DNA from: Xanthobacteraceae bacterium
Lineage (GTDB): Bacteria; Pseudomonadota; Alphaproteobacteria; Rhizobiales; Xanthobacteraceae
Reading direction: 5' to 3'
NCBI GenBank assembly: GCA_022841625.1
Contig: JALHRD010000023.1
Coordinates: 21,391 to 85,390 of the forward strand
DNA length: 64,000 nt
The position numbers and the translations under genes were made by a program. Every line of letters begins with the position of its first letter. Positions within the stretch are counted from its first letter, which is position 1. The notes beneath the pieces are model-generated. The model was not told where the DNA came from. It worked only from the letters and a program-made list of their open reading frames with translations, and ran no database searches. Below are positions 48,891 through 56,677 of this stretch, piece by piece.

Positions 48891-48933
48891 GCGGGGTCAG
48901 TCCCGAACCGCTTGCGCTGGCTGCAAGCCGAAG

Positions 48934-48961
48934 GCCCGGGATGCCTCCCTCCCGGGCTTTT
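48934..48961 (+). terminator. Rho-independent terminator of hsp20
   Basis: GCCCGGGA, loop TGCCTCCC, TCCCGGGC, then TTTT. The 8-bp perfect stem lies 43 nt after the hsp20 stop. Confidence 0.85.
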
Positions 48962-48991
48962 GACTTGGCGTTTGCCGCGCGGCTTTGAGCA

Positions 48992-51682
48992 TCACGCCCG
49001 ATCCACAAAACTATCGACCACGCGCTTCTCGCCAGCCTTGTCGAAGGCGATGGTGAGCTTGTTGCCATCGACCCCGACGACATTGCCGTTGCCGAATTTC
49101 TGGTGGAACACGCGGTCGCCGACGGCAAAGGTGGAGATGGTGCCGGTGGATTTGGCGACCAGGTCGCCCTCGATGGTCAGGGGGCCGCGGCGGCGAGCGG
49201 CGTTGCTGTCGATGCCTGCGTTCACACCACCCCCGTCCCTTGCCTGCAAGGGAGGCGGGGAGCCCGGGGAACGCGTCGCCGCTTTTACATGTGCCGTACG
49301 CGCGGCGCGCGTATGCATGTCGGTGCTGTCTCCCGCCTCGTAATCCTGGCTCTCTTCTTCGAACGCCGTGCCGCCGCCGCGGCGTTGCGCGCGCTTCCAT
49401 CCGGGCGTGCTGTAACCAGAGCCGAAATGCGTCATTTCGTCGAACCGCGAGCCGCCAGTATTGCCATAGGCGCTCATGCCGGCGGCGAAGCCGCTCTTGG
49501 CCTCGGTGACCTCGACATCGGCCGCCGGCAATTCGTCAAGGAAACGCGACGGAATATTCGACGACCACAGGCCATGCATGCGGCGGTTGGCGGCGAAGTA
49601 GATCTTGGCGCGGCGGCGCGCGCGCGTGATGCCGACATGGGCAAGACGCCGCTCCTCCTCAAGCCCGGCGCGCCCCTGGTCGTCGAGCGTGCGCTGGCTC
49701 GGGAACAGGCCTTCCTCCCAGCCGGGCAGGAACACGGTGTCGAATTCCAGCCCCTTGGCGGAATGCATGGTCATGATCGAAACCGCTTGCTCGCCTTCGC
49801 TCTTGTCGGCGTCCATCACCAGCGAAATGTGTTCGAGAAAACCCGCGAGGTTCTCGAACTCGTCCATCGAGCGCACGAGTTCTTTCAGGTTCTCCAACCG
49901 GCCGGCGGCATCGGCGGAGCGGTCCTTCTGCCACATCTCGGTGTAGCCGCTCTCGTCGAGTACGATCTGCGCCAGCTCAGTATGCGGCGTTGCGTCTTTC
50001 ATGGCGCGCCAGCGATTGAAATTCGCGACCAGCTCCCGCAGCGCGTTGCGCGGCCGCGGTTTCATCTCGTCGGTCTCGATTATGGCGCGGGTCGCTTCCA
50101 TCAGCGGGACGCGGCGCTTGCGGGCGTGGCTGTGCAAGACATTGAGGGTGGCGTCGCCGAGCCCGCGCTTGGGCACATTGACAATGCGCTCGAACGCCAA
50201 GTCATCGGCGGGTTGGGCAATCAGCCGCAGATAGGCCAGCGCGTCGCGGATCTCCATGCGCTCATAGAAGCGCGGGCCGCCGATCACGCGGTAGGGCAAG
50301 CCGAGGGTGACGAACCGATCCTCGAACTCGCGCATCTGGAACGAGGCGCGCACCAGAATGGCGATTTCGTCGAGATTGTGCGGCTGGCCGGTCCCGTCGT
50401 CGCGCTGGAGCTGTTCGATTTCATCGCCGATAGCGCGGGCTTCTTCCTCCGAATCCCAGCAGGAGGTGACCTGCACCTTCTCGCCGGGCTCGTCCTCGGT
50501 GCGTAGCGTCTTGCCGAGGCGGCCTTGGTTGTGCGCGATCAGGTGCGAGGCGGCGGCCAGGATGTGCGCGGTGCTGCGGTAGTTGCGCTCCAGGCGAACG
50601 ATCTTGGCGCCGGGAAAATCGTGATCGAAGCGCAGGATGTTGTCGACCTCGGCGCCGCGCCAGCCATAGATCGACTGGTCGTCATCGCCGACGCAGCAGA
50701 TGTTTTTCTGGTGGAGCTTTGGCGCCTCGGCCTCATCCTTCGAGACGGCGCTTCGCGCCTCCTCAGGATGAGGATCGGAAGTTGCGCGCCGATCTTCATC
50801 CTCATCCTGAGGAGCCGCGCGCAGCGCGGCGTCTCGAAGGACGAGGCCCCGGTGCGGCGACGTGCTCTGCGCCAACAGCCGCAGCCAGAGATACTGCGCG
50901 ACATTGGTGTCCTGATATTCATCCACCAGGATATAGCGGAAGCGCTGCTGATACTGCCGCAGTACCTCCGGATGGGCGCGGAACAGGCGGATGCATTCCA
51001 GCAGCAGGTCGCCGAAGTCGGCGGCGTTGAGCGTCTTCAACCGCTCCTGATAGGCGGTGTAGAGCTTCTTGCCCTTGCCGCCGCCAAAGCTCGTGGCCTC
51101 GCCGGCCGGCACCTGTTCGGGCGTCAGCCCGCGGTTCTTCCAACCGTCGATCAACTGTGCCAGCACGCGGCCCGGCCAGCGCTTCTCGTCGAGATTCTCG
51201 GCCGCGACCAGTTGCTTCATCAGCCGGATCTGGTCGTCGGTGTCGAGGATCGTGAAGTCGGACTTGAGCCCGACCAATTCCGCGTGCCGCCGCAGGATCT
51301 TCACGCCGATGGAATGGAACGTGCCGAGCCACGGCATGCCCTCGACAATCTGGCCGACCATGCGGCCGACGCGTTCCTTCATTTCGCGCGCGGCTTTGTT
51401 GGTGAAGGTCACCGAGAGGATTTCGCCTGGCCGGGCGCGGCCGGTCGCCAGAATGTGGGCGATGCGTGTGGTCAATACGCGGGTCTTGCCGGTGCCGGCG
51501 CCTGCCAGCACCAGCAGCGGGCCATCGAGCGTCACCACCGCTTCGCGCTGTTCCGCATTGAGGTCGTTGAGATAGCTCGGCTCGCCAAGCTGCGCCGCGA
51601 TCGCCCGCGCAGCGATCCCGCCGGGCTGAGGATAAGGCGGTAAGGTATTGTCTTTGCGGGCAATTTTTTCCGGCTCGGCCAT
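48992..51682 (-). CDS. uvrD: UvrD/PcrA-type superfamily 1 DNA helicase with an in-frame repeat insert
   Basis: An 896-residue 3'-5' helicase for repair and replication restart. Motifs in order: Q-motif LNAEQREAV, Walker A AGAGTGKTRVLT, LGTFHSIGVKILR, Walker B LVDEYQDTN, motif III GDDDQSIYGWRGAE, motif V TMHSAKGLEFDTVFLPGWEEG, and VGITRARR. Between motifs II and III, residues about 279-317 are encoded by an inverted pair of palindromic repeats. The C-terminus has the GDRVFHQKFGNGNV Tudor-like domain. ATG 51682 (GGA six nt upstream) is preferred to GTG 51727. No partner gene is clearly in its operon. Confidence 0.93.
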   Translation of the reverse strand: MAEPEKIARKDNTLPPYPQPGGIAARAIAAQLGEPSYLNDLNAEQREAVVTLDGPLLVLAGAGTGKTRVLTTRIAHILATGRARPGEILSVTFTNKAAREMKERVGRMVGQIVEGMPWLGTFHSIGVKILRRHAELVGLKSDFTILDTDDQIRLMKQLVAAENLDEKRWPGRVLAQLIDGWKNRGLTPEQVPAGEATSFGGGKGKKLYTAYQERLKTLNAADFGDLLLECIRLFRAHPEVLRQYQQRFRYILVDEYQDTNVAQYLWLRLLAQSTSPHRGLVLRDAALRAAPQDEDEDRRATSDPHPEEARSAVSKDEAEAPKLHQKNICCVGDDDQSIYGWRGAEVDNILRFDHDFPGAKIVRLERNYRSTAHILAAASHLIAHNQGRLGKTLRTEDEPGEKVQVTSCWDSEEEARAIGDEIEQLQRDDGTGQPHNLDEIAILVRASFQMREFEDRFVTLGLPYRVIGGPRFYERMEIRDALAYLRLIAQPADDLAFERIVNVPKRGLGDATLNVLHSHARKRRVPLMEATRAIIETDEMKPRPRNALRELVANFNRWRAMKDATPHTELAQIVLDESGYTEMWQKDRSADAAGRLENLKELVRSMDEFENLAGFLEHISLVMDADKSEGEQAVSIMTMHSAKGLEFDTVFLPGWEEGLFPSQRTLDDQGRAGLEEERRLAHVGITRARRRAKIYFAANRRMHGLWSSNIPSRFLDELPAADVEVTEAKSGFAAGMSAYGNTGGSRFDEMTHFGSGYSTPGWKRAQRRGGGTAFEEESQDYEAGDSTDMHTRAARTAHVKAATRSPGSPPPLQARDGGGVNAGIDSNAARRRGPLTIEGDLVAKSTGTISTFAVGDRVFHQKFGNGNVVGVDGNKLTIAFDKAGEKRVVDSFVDRA
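50731..50846. repeat. Inverted pair of palindromic repeats (REPIN-like) inside uvrD
   Basis: Left copy 50731-50774 and right copy 50799-50846 are reverse complements of one design: CCTCATCCTGAGGAG, a short GC stem-loop, then GTCTCGAAGGA(T/C)GAGG. The middle stem differs between copies (GGCGC-GAA-GCGCC versus CCGCGC-GCA-GCGCGG) but keeps pairing. The spacer is 24 nt. The whole pair stays in the helicase reading frame. Confidence 0.85.
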
Positions 51683-51765
51683 CATTAATCCGGTTGTCGC
51701 TGACGATGGAGCGCCCGCGAATCTCACCGCTCAAGATGGCATTCGTAACCCCCGGAAGGGAGGGG

Positions 51766-52275
51766 TCAACTCTTTGCTGGCATGGCAATTTTGCGGCCGA
51801 CCGCTTCCGGCACCGGCAGCTTGGCATGGGCTTGCTTCATGCGCGCCAATGCGCGCGCGACCGCAGGCGGGAATGCCGCGGTCTTTTTCGCATCCATATC
51901 GACATGCAGCGACATGTTCTCGGAGGTTGCCGAGACCCAGCCTTGCTCGGCGTGAAACAGCTGTTCGAAATAGTGCATGCGCTTGGCGTCGAATTCGAGC
52001 AGTTGGAAGGTCACCCGGACTGGATCGCCGGCATGCAGCTCTCTGAGATAGCGGACGTGGACCTCGGCGGTGAAACAGGAGTGTCGGCGAGTCTTGACGT
52101 AGTCGAGCCCGCAGCCAAGCAGCTCAAAGGCCTCATCAACCGCCCGGTCGAACAGCACGTTGTAATAGGCCATGTTGAGATGGCCGTTGTAATCGATCCA
52201 GTCGTTCTCGACGTTCATCACCGAAGAAACGAACGGCGCGAAGAAGACAGGCTCTAATTCGACGCGATCCAACAT
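51766..52275 (-). CDS. Hotdog-fold acyl-CoA thioesterase
   Basis: A 169-residue thioesterase-superfamily protein. The family pattern NDWIDYNGHLNMAYYNVLFDRAVDE (split here as NDWIDYNGHLN and MAYYNVLFDRAVDE) carries the catalytic Asp/Asn region of 4-hydroxybenzoyl-CoA-type enzymes. ETxYRYLRELHAGD-like strands (VHVRYLRELHAGDPVRV) and MHYFEQLFHAEQGWVSAT follow. The substrate is not evident; some relatives act on betainyl-CoA. The start is ATG 52275, divergent from ycjX. It lies 83 nt upstream of uvrD on the same strand. Confidence 0.85.
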   Translation of the reverse strand: MLDRVELEPVFFAPFVSSVMNVENDWIDYNGHLNMAYYNVLFDRAVDEAFELLGCGLDYVKTRRHSCFTAEVHVRYLRELHAGDPVRVTFQLLEFDAKRMHYFEQLFHAEQGWVSATSENMSLHVDMDAKKTAAFPPAVARALARMKQAHAKLPVPEAVGRKIAMPAKS

Positions 52276-52429
52276 GGTAGCACTCAGACACAGCCGCCAT
52301 ATTGCCAGATAATGCGGCCAAACAACTTAATTTTTGCTTGGAGTCGCGGGATTTTTGACAAAATTGGCCCATCGGACTTCCATTCTGCCGGCGAGCCCTG
52401 ATATTCGCGCAACGGATGCCTGAAACGAG

Positions 52430-53884
52430 ATGCCGATGAGCGATGCTGCCTGGTACGCTCCCATTGTCGCCAAGGCGTCCGGCTGGCTATCCACGGCCGC
52501 GGATGTCGCCGACCTTGCGCAGGGCGCGACCGTCAACCTGGCGGTGACCGGGCTTAGCCGGTCCGGCAAGACGGTTTTCATCACTAGCCTGATCCATAAC
52601 CTCCTGAGTGCGGCCCACAATCAAAACCGCCTTCCGCTGCTCGGCGTTGCCAATAGCGGCCGGCTAATCGGCGCGCGGCTTGAAGAGGCCCGGGCCGGCC
52701 GCCTGCCGCGCTTCCGCTATGAGGACAATATCGAGGCGATGGCGGCGGGCGCGCCAGCCTGGCCGCAGGGCACCGACGATTTGCGCGAGATCGGCATCGA
52801 AGTGCGCTTCATGCCGGCGAGCACACCCGGGAGGCTCTTGAGCGAGATCAGCGGCAGCCCGGCGACGGTGACGATCCGGATCGTTGATTATCCGGGTGAG
52901 TGGCTGCTCGACTTGCCGTTGCTGGGGCAGTCATTTGCCACCTGGTCGCGCGCCAGCCTACGGCTTTATCGTCGTGGCACTCGCGCTCAAGCCGGGGCCG
53001 ATTTCCTCGCCTTTGTCGCGCAGCACCGCCATGATGAGATCATGAGCGATGAAACCGCCAAGCAGGCGCACGATCTCTATTGCGCATTCCTGCTGCAGGC
53101 GCGTGACAAGCACGGCCTGAGTCATTTGCAGCCGGGGCGCTTTCTATGTCCGGGCCACCTCGCCGATGCGCCGTTTCTCTGGTTCGCGCCGCTCGACATT
53201 CCGGACGGCGCGCAGCTCGCGCCCAATTCCCTTGGCGCGCTGATGGCGGAGCGTTACGAGACCTATAAACGCGTGGTGGTCGAACGCTTCTATAACGACC
53301 ATTTCCGCTGGTTTTCGCGCCAGATCGTGTTGGTCGACGTGTTGCGGGCGCTGCTGGCGGGCCGTGAGGCCTTTGAGGACCAGCGCCTGGCGCTTGAGGC
53401 AATCCTGCAGAGTTTTCGCTATGGCTCCGGCGGACTGTTGGCCAAGCTCCTGCGGGGCCCCCATATTGATCGGGTGTTGTTCGCGGCCACCAAGGCCGAC
53501 CACGTTCCCGATATACAGCGCGACCATCTCGCGGAACTATTGCGCAACATGGCGGCATTCCCGGCGATTGAGGCGCGCAGCAGCAGTGCGCAGTTTGACG
53601 TGACGTCGATCGCGTCGGTGATCTCGACTGCCGAGGACACACAGGACATCGACGGTCAGCGGGTGCCGGTCGTGGTCGGCCGACCGGTTGGCGGCGGCAA
53701 GCAGGCGAAGTTCTTTGTCGGCACGGTGCCGATCCGGCCGCCGCGGCCGGATGCCTGGAATTCGTCGTTCCTCAATGTGCCGCTGTTCGAGCCGCCGGTG
53801 ATCGATCCGGCACCGGTCGATGGCATCGCGCATATCAATCTCGACCAGGCGCTGGAATTTTTGATGGGAGACCGGCTGCGATGA
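52430..53884 (+). CDS. ycjX: YcjX-like P-loop NTPase (DUF463)
   Basis: A 484-residue GTPase-like protein. The P-loop is VTGLSRSGKTVFITSLIHNLL (quoted in part: GLSRSGKT, about 39-46), followed by IRIVDYPGEWLLDLPLL as the likely switch/Walker B region, and AATKADHVPDIQRDHL as a TKxD-like guanine-specificity loop. E. coli YcjX is part of the phage-shock regulon, but no pspABC genes are here. A six-nt-later ATG (MSDAAW) could also be the start. The end overlaps ycjF by four bases, as in many proteobacteria. Confidence 0.9.
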   Translation: MPMSDAAWYAPIVAKASGWLSTAADVADLAQGATVNLAVTGLSRSGKTVFITSLIHNLLSAAHNQNRLPLLGVANSGRLIGARLEEARAGRLPRFRYEDNIEAMAAGAPAWPQGTDDLREIGIEVRFMPASTPGRLLSEISGSPATVTIRIVDYPGEWLLDLPLLGQSFATWSRASLRLYRRGTRAQAGADFLAFVAQHRHDEIMSDETAKQAHDLYCAFLLQARDKHGLSHLQPGRFLCPGHLADAPFLWFAPLDIPDGAQLAPNSLGALMAERYETYKRVVVERFYNDHFRWFSRQIVLVDVLRALLAGREAFEDQRLALEAILQSFRYGSGGLLAKLLRGPHIDRVLFAATKADHVPDIQRDHLAELLRNMAAFPAIEARSSSAQFDVTSIASVISTAEDTQDIDGQRVPVVVGRPVGGGKQAKFFVGTVPIRPPRPDAWNSSFLNVPLFEPPVIDPAPVDGIAHINLDQALEFLMGDRLR

Positions 53885-54900
53885 CTGCCGAGCCGCTCAC
53901 GCCGCGGGTGATCGAAGCCGAAGGCGAGCGCGCCGCGCCGCTGCATAACGTCCCGCAGGTGGTGATGGCGGATCGCGCCGACCGGATCGTCGCCACGCAG
54001 CCAGCGCCACGCGCCCTAGCCACGCGAGAGCCGAGGCGGAACCGCAAGCTCTCGTTCGGGTTCGCTGGGATCGGTGTGTTCATTGCGGGCTGGTTCATCG
54101 TCGACGCCTATTGGTGGATCGCTGCGGCATTCGAACGCTCGGCAGTCTTGGGAACGCTTGCCGCCACGGCGGTTATCGCCGGCGTTGCCGGCGCCGGCAC
54201 GATCATCGCGCGCGAAGTGCGGAGCCTGTTGTGGTTGCGCAATGTCGAGACCATCCGCAAGCGCTTTGATCAGGATGCCGTCAGCCCCGCCAATACGCGC
54301 CGGATTCTGGCGGATGTCTTGGCGGTGGTGCCGCGCGAGCGCAGCACGCAAGCAGCGATCGAAACCTTTCAGCGCCAAGTGCAGCCGCACCACAATATCG
54401 CGCAGCAGGTCGAGATTCTCTCGCAGACGGTGATGCGGACGCTCGATGCCCGCGCTGAGGAACACGTTCGCGCGGCGGTGTTTCGCGCCTTTGGCATCAC
54501 CGCCATCAGCCCGACGGCGTTGAGCGATGCCGTGTTCTTTCTCGCGGTTGGCGTGCGCATGGTGCGCCAGATTGCGGCAACCTATGGCCATCGTCCCGCG
54601 ATCGCGACCACGGCGCATCTGTTGCGCCGGCTGGTCATCGAGGCTGGCAAGCTTGGCGTCGTCGACATTGCCTCGACCTCGCTCGCCCAACAACTGGGTG
54701 GCGCGTTCGCCGAGCGCGTCGCCACCACCGCCGCCGATGCGTTCTATGCCTCCTACCGCATGGCGCGGCTCGGCGTGCTGGTCATGGACATGTGCCGGCC
54801 AATTCCGTTCAGCGACGATGAAATGCCAAAAATCACCGCGATGGTGACCAACGCAATCCGGCAGCGAATGGAGCAGAAGCAGCCCTCGCCGCCAGCTTGA
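53881..54900 (+). CDS. ycjF: YcjF-like membrane protein (DUF697)
   Basis: A 339-residue inner-membrane protein translationally coupled to YcjX (ATGA). The N-terminus is cytoplasmic (about 1-58). Two membrane helices follow around FAGIGVFIAGWFIVDAYWW and VLGTLAATAVIAGVAGAGTII. The C-terminal DUF697 domain has AFGITAISPTALSDAVFFLAVGVRMVRQIA and ends with SYRMARLGVLVMDMCRPIPF. Its biochemical role is unknown; YcjX and YcjF are thought to work together at the membrane in envelope stress. Confidence 0.9.
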   Translation: MTAEPLTPRVIEAEGERAAPLHNVPQVVMADRADRIVATQPAPRALATREPRRNRKLSFGFAGIGVFIAGWFIVDAYWWIAAAFERSAVLGTLAATAVIAGVAGAGTIIAREVRSLLWLRNVETIRKRFDQDAVSPANTRRILADVLAVVPRERSTQAAIETFQRQVQPHHNIAQQVEILSQTVMRTLDARAEEHVRAAVFRAFGITAISPTALSDAVFFLAVGVRMVRQIAATYGHRPAIATTAHLLRRLVIEAGKLGVVDIASTSLAQQLGGAFAERVATTAADAFYASYRMARLGVLVMDMCRPIPFSDDEMPKITAMVTNAIRQRMEQKQPSPPA

Positions 54901-54934
54901 TTGCCCTGTGGTTTTGTTCGAAGACCGACCTAGA

Positions 54935-56404
54935 ATGGGCGCATCGGAAGAAGCTAAGATCGGGACCGTGTCATTGCCGACCAAGCCGCAGACGCCCAAT
55001 GGTAATCGCGCTCCGCGGCCGGCGAACTTGGCAGCCGTGCTGTCATCGCTGACCCAGCAATTCGGCAACCGCCTCGTGACCTCGCAAGCGGTATGCGAGC
55101 AGCACGGCAATACGCTCACCTGGGTCGTCAACCAGCCGCCCGATGCGGTGGTGTTCCCGCAGAGCATCGCCGATGTGCAGGCGATTGTGCGTATTTGCGC
55201 AGCCCAGGGTGTGCCGGTAATCCCGTTCGGCACCGGCTCGTCGCTGGAAGGTCAGGTCAATGCGCCATTCGGTGGGGTGTCGATCGATTTCCGCGATATG
55301 AATAAGGTTTTGGCGGTGCATTCCGAGGACCTCGATTGCGTGATCGAGCCTGGCATTACCCGCAAGACGCTCAATGAGCATTTGCGCGACCAAGGCCTGT
55401 TCTTCCCGCTCGATCCCGGCGCCGACGCTTCGCTCGGCGGCATGGCAGCGACGCGCTGCTCGGGCACCAATGCGGTTCGCTACGGCACCATGAAGGACAA
55501 CGTGCTGTCGCTCAAAGTGGTGTTGGCGAACGGTGAAATGATGACAACGGCACGGCGCGCCAAGAAGTCGTCCGCCGGTTATGACCTCACGCGGCTGATG
55601 ATTGGTTCTGAAGGCACGCTGGGCGTCATCGTTGAGCTGACATTGCGGCTTTCCGGCATTCCCGAGGCGATTGCGGCCGGCGTCTGCCCGTTCCCCTCGG
55701 TCGAGGCCGCCTGCAATGTCGCGATCCTCACCATCCAGTCCGGCATTCCGGTCGCGCGCATCGAATTGCTCGACGAATTGCAGGTCAAAGCGTCGAATGC
55801 CTATTCTAAGCTGACGTTACCCGTAACGCCCATGTTGTTCGTCGAGTTCCATGGCAGTGACGCGGGCGTTGCCGAGCAGTCGCGCCGTTTCGGCGAGATC
55901 GCGTCAGAACTCGGTGGCGGTCCGTTCGATTGGGCGACCAAAGCCGAGGATCGCACCAAGCTCTGGCAGGCGCGCCATGACGCCTATTGGTCGGGCCGAG
56001 CCCTACGTCCGGGTGCTTCGGTATTTGCCACAGATGTCTGCGTGCCAATCTCGCGATTGGCTGAATGCGTGACCGCGACCCAGCGCGATATTGCCGAAAG
56101 CCACCTTATTGCGCCGATCATGGGCCATGTCGGCGACGGCAATTTTCACCTTACCATGACTTTCGACATGGCCGATGCCGATGAAGTCGCCCGCGCCAAG
56201 GCCTTGCATGAGCGGCTTATTGCACGCGCCCTTGCGATGGACGGGACCTGCACCGGCGAGCATGGCGTTGGGCAGGGAAAGATGGCCTATCTTGAAGCAG
56301 AGCACGGCCGTCCGGCGCTTGAAGCCATGCGCGCAATCAAACAGGCATTTGATCCGTGCGGCATCATGAACCCTGGCAAGATTATTGGGCCGGCGCCAGC
56401 ATAG
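54935..56404 (+). CDS. FAD-binding D-lactate dehydrogenase (cytochrome)-type oxidoreductase
   Basis: A 489-residue VAO-family flavoprotein. The FAD domain has VPVIPFGTGSSLEGQ, the DPGADASLGGMAATRCSG block, and GSEGTLGVIVEL. The C-terminal oxidase domain has MGHVGDGNFHLTM, which supplies metal-ligand histidines, and GTCTGEHGVGQGKMAYLE. The layout matches D-lactate dehydrogenase/GlcD enzymes that pass electrons to cytochrome c or quinone. Start uncertain: ATG 54935 is used, but GTG 54908 and GTG 54968 are in frame and none has a clear ribosome binding site. No GlcE/GlcF partner follows, so it is likely the stand-alone form. Confidence 0.88.
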   Translation: MGASEEAKIGTVSLPTKPQTPNGNRAPRPANLAAVLSSLTQQFGNRLVTSQAVCEQHGNTLTWVVNQPPDAVVFPQSIADVQAIVRICAAQGVPVIPFGTGSSLEGQVNAPFGGVSIDFRDMNKVLAVHSEDLDCVIEPGITRKTLNEHLRDQGLFFPLDPGADASLGGMAATRCSGTNAVRYGTMKDNVLSLKVVLANGEMMTTARRAKKSSAGYDLTRLMIGSEGTLGVIVELTLRLSGIPEAIAAGVCPFPSVEAACNVAILTIQSGIPVARIELLDELQVKASNAYSKLTLPVTPMLFVEFHGSDAGVAEQSRRFGEIASELGGGPFDWATKAEDRTKLWQARHDAYWSGRALRPGASVFATDVCVPISRLAECVTATQRDIAESHLIAPIMGHVGDGNFHLTMTFDMADADEVARAKALHERLIARALAMDGTCTGEHGVGQGKMAYLEAEHGRPALEAMRAIKQAFDPCGIMNPGKIIGPAPA

Positions 56405-56495
56405 CTATTGCGGCGCGTGATCACGAACATAGATTTGCCGTCAACACTGGCGAAACAAAAGGTGACAGCCGCCAGAGCCAGTGCGGGCAGCGGGC

Positions 56496-56526
56496 TTTAG
56501 TGTGTTTAGCGTTTTGTTTAGTGTGT
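56496..56526. repeat. Direct repeat TTTAGTGTGT x2, 21 bp apart
   Basis: Two identical 10-mers at 56496-56505 and 56517-56526, two helical turns apart, in the 273-nt gap upstream of the AsmA-like gene. The spacing suggests an operator, but no regulator is known and chance cannot be excluded. Confidence 0.4.
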
Positions 56527-56677
56527 ATTGTACGGGTCGGCGGCGTGGCCGGCGGTGCTCTGGGTCGATGTGTTCGTCCGTAATGTGTTGATCTTGTTGG
56601 CGCTTGGGTGCTTTCCGGGCTCGTGATGAAGACGTCCGCGTTCGGGGACCCCAAAGACCGGTCGGCTTGGTGACGGC

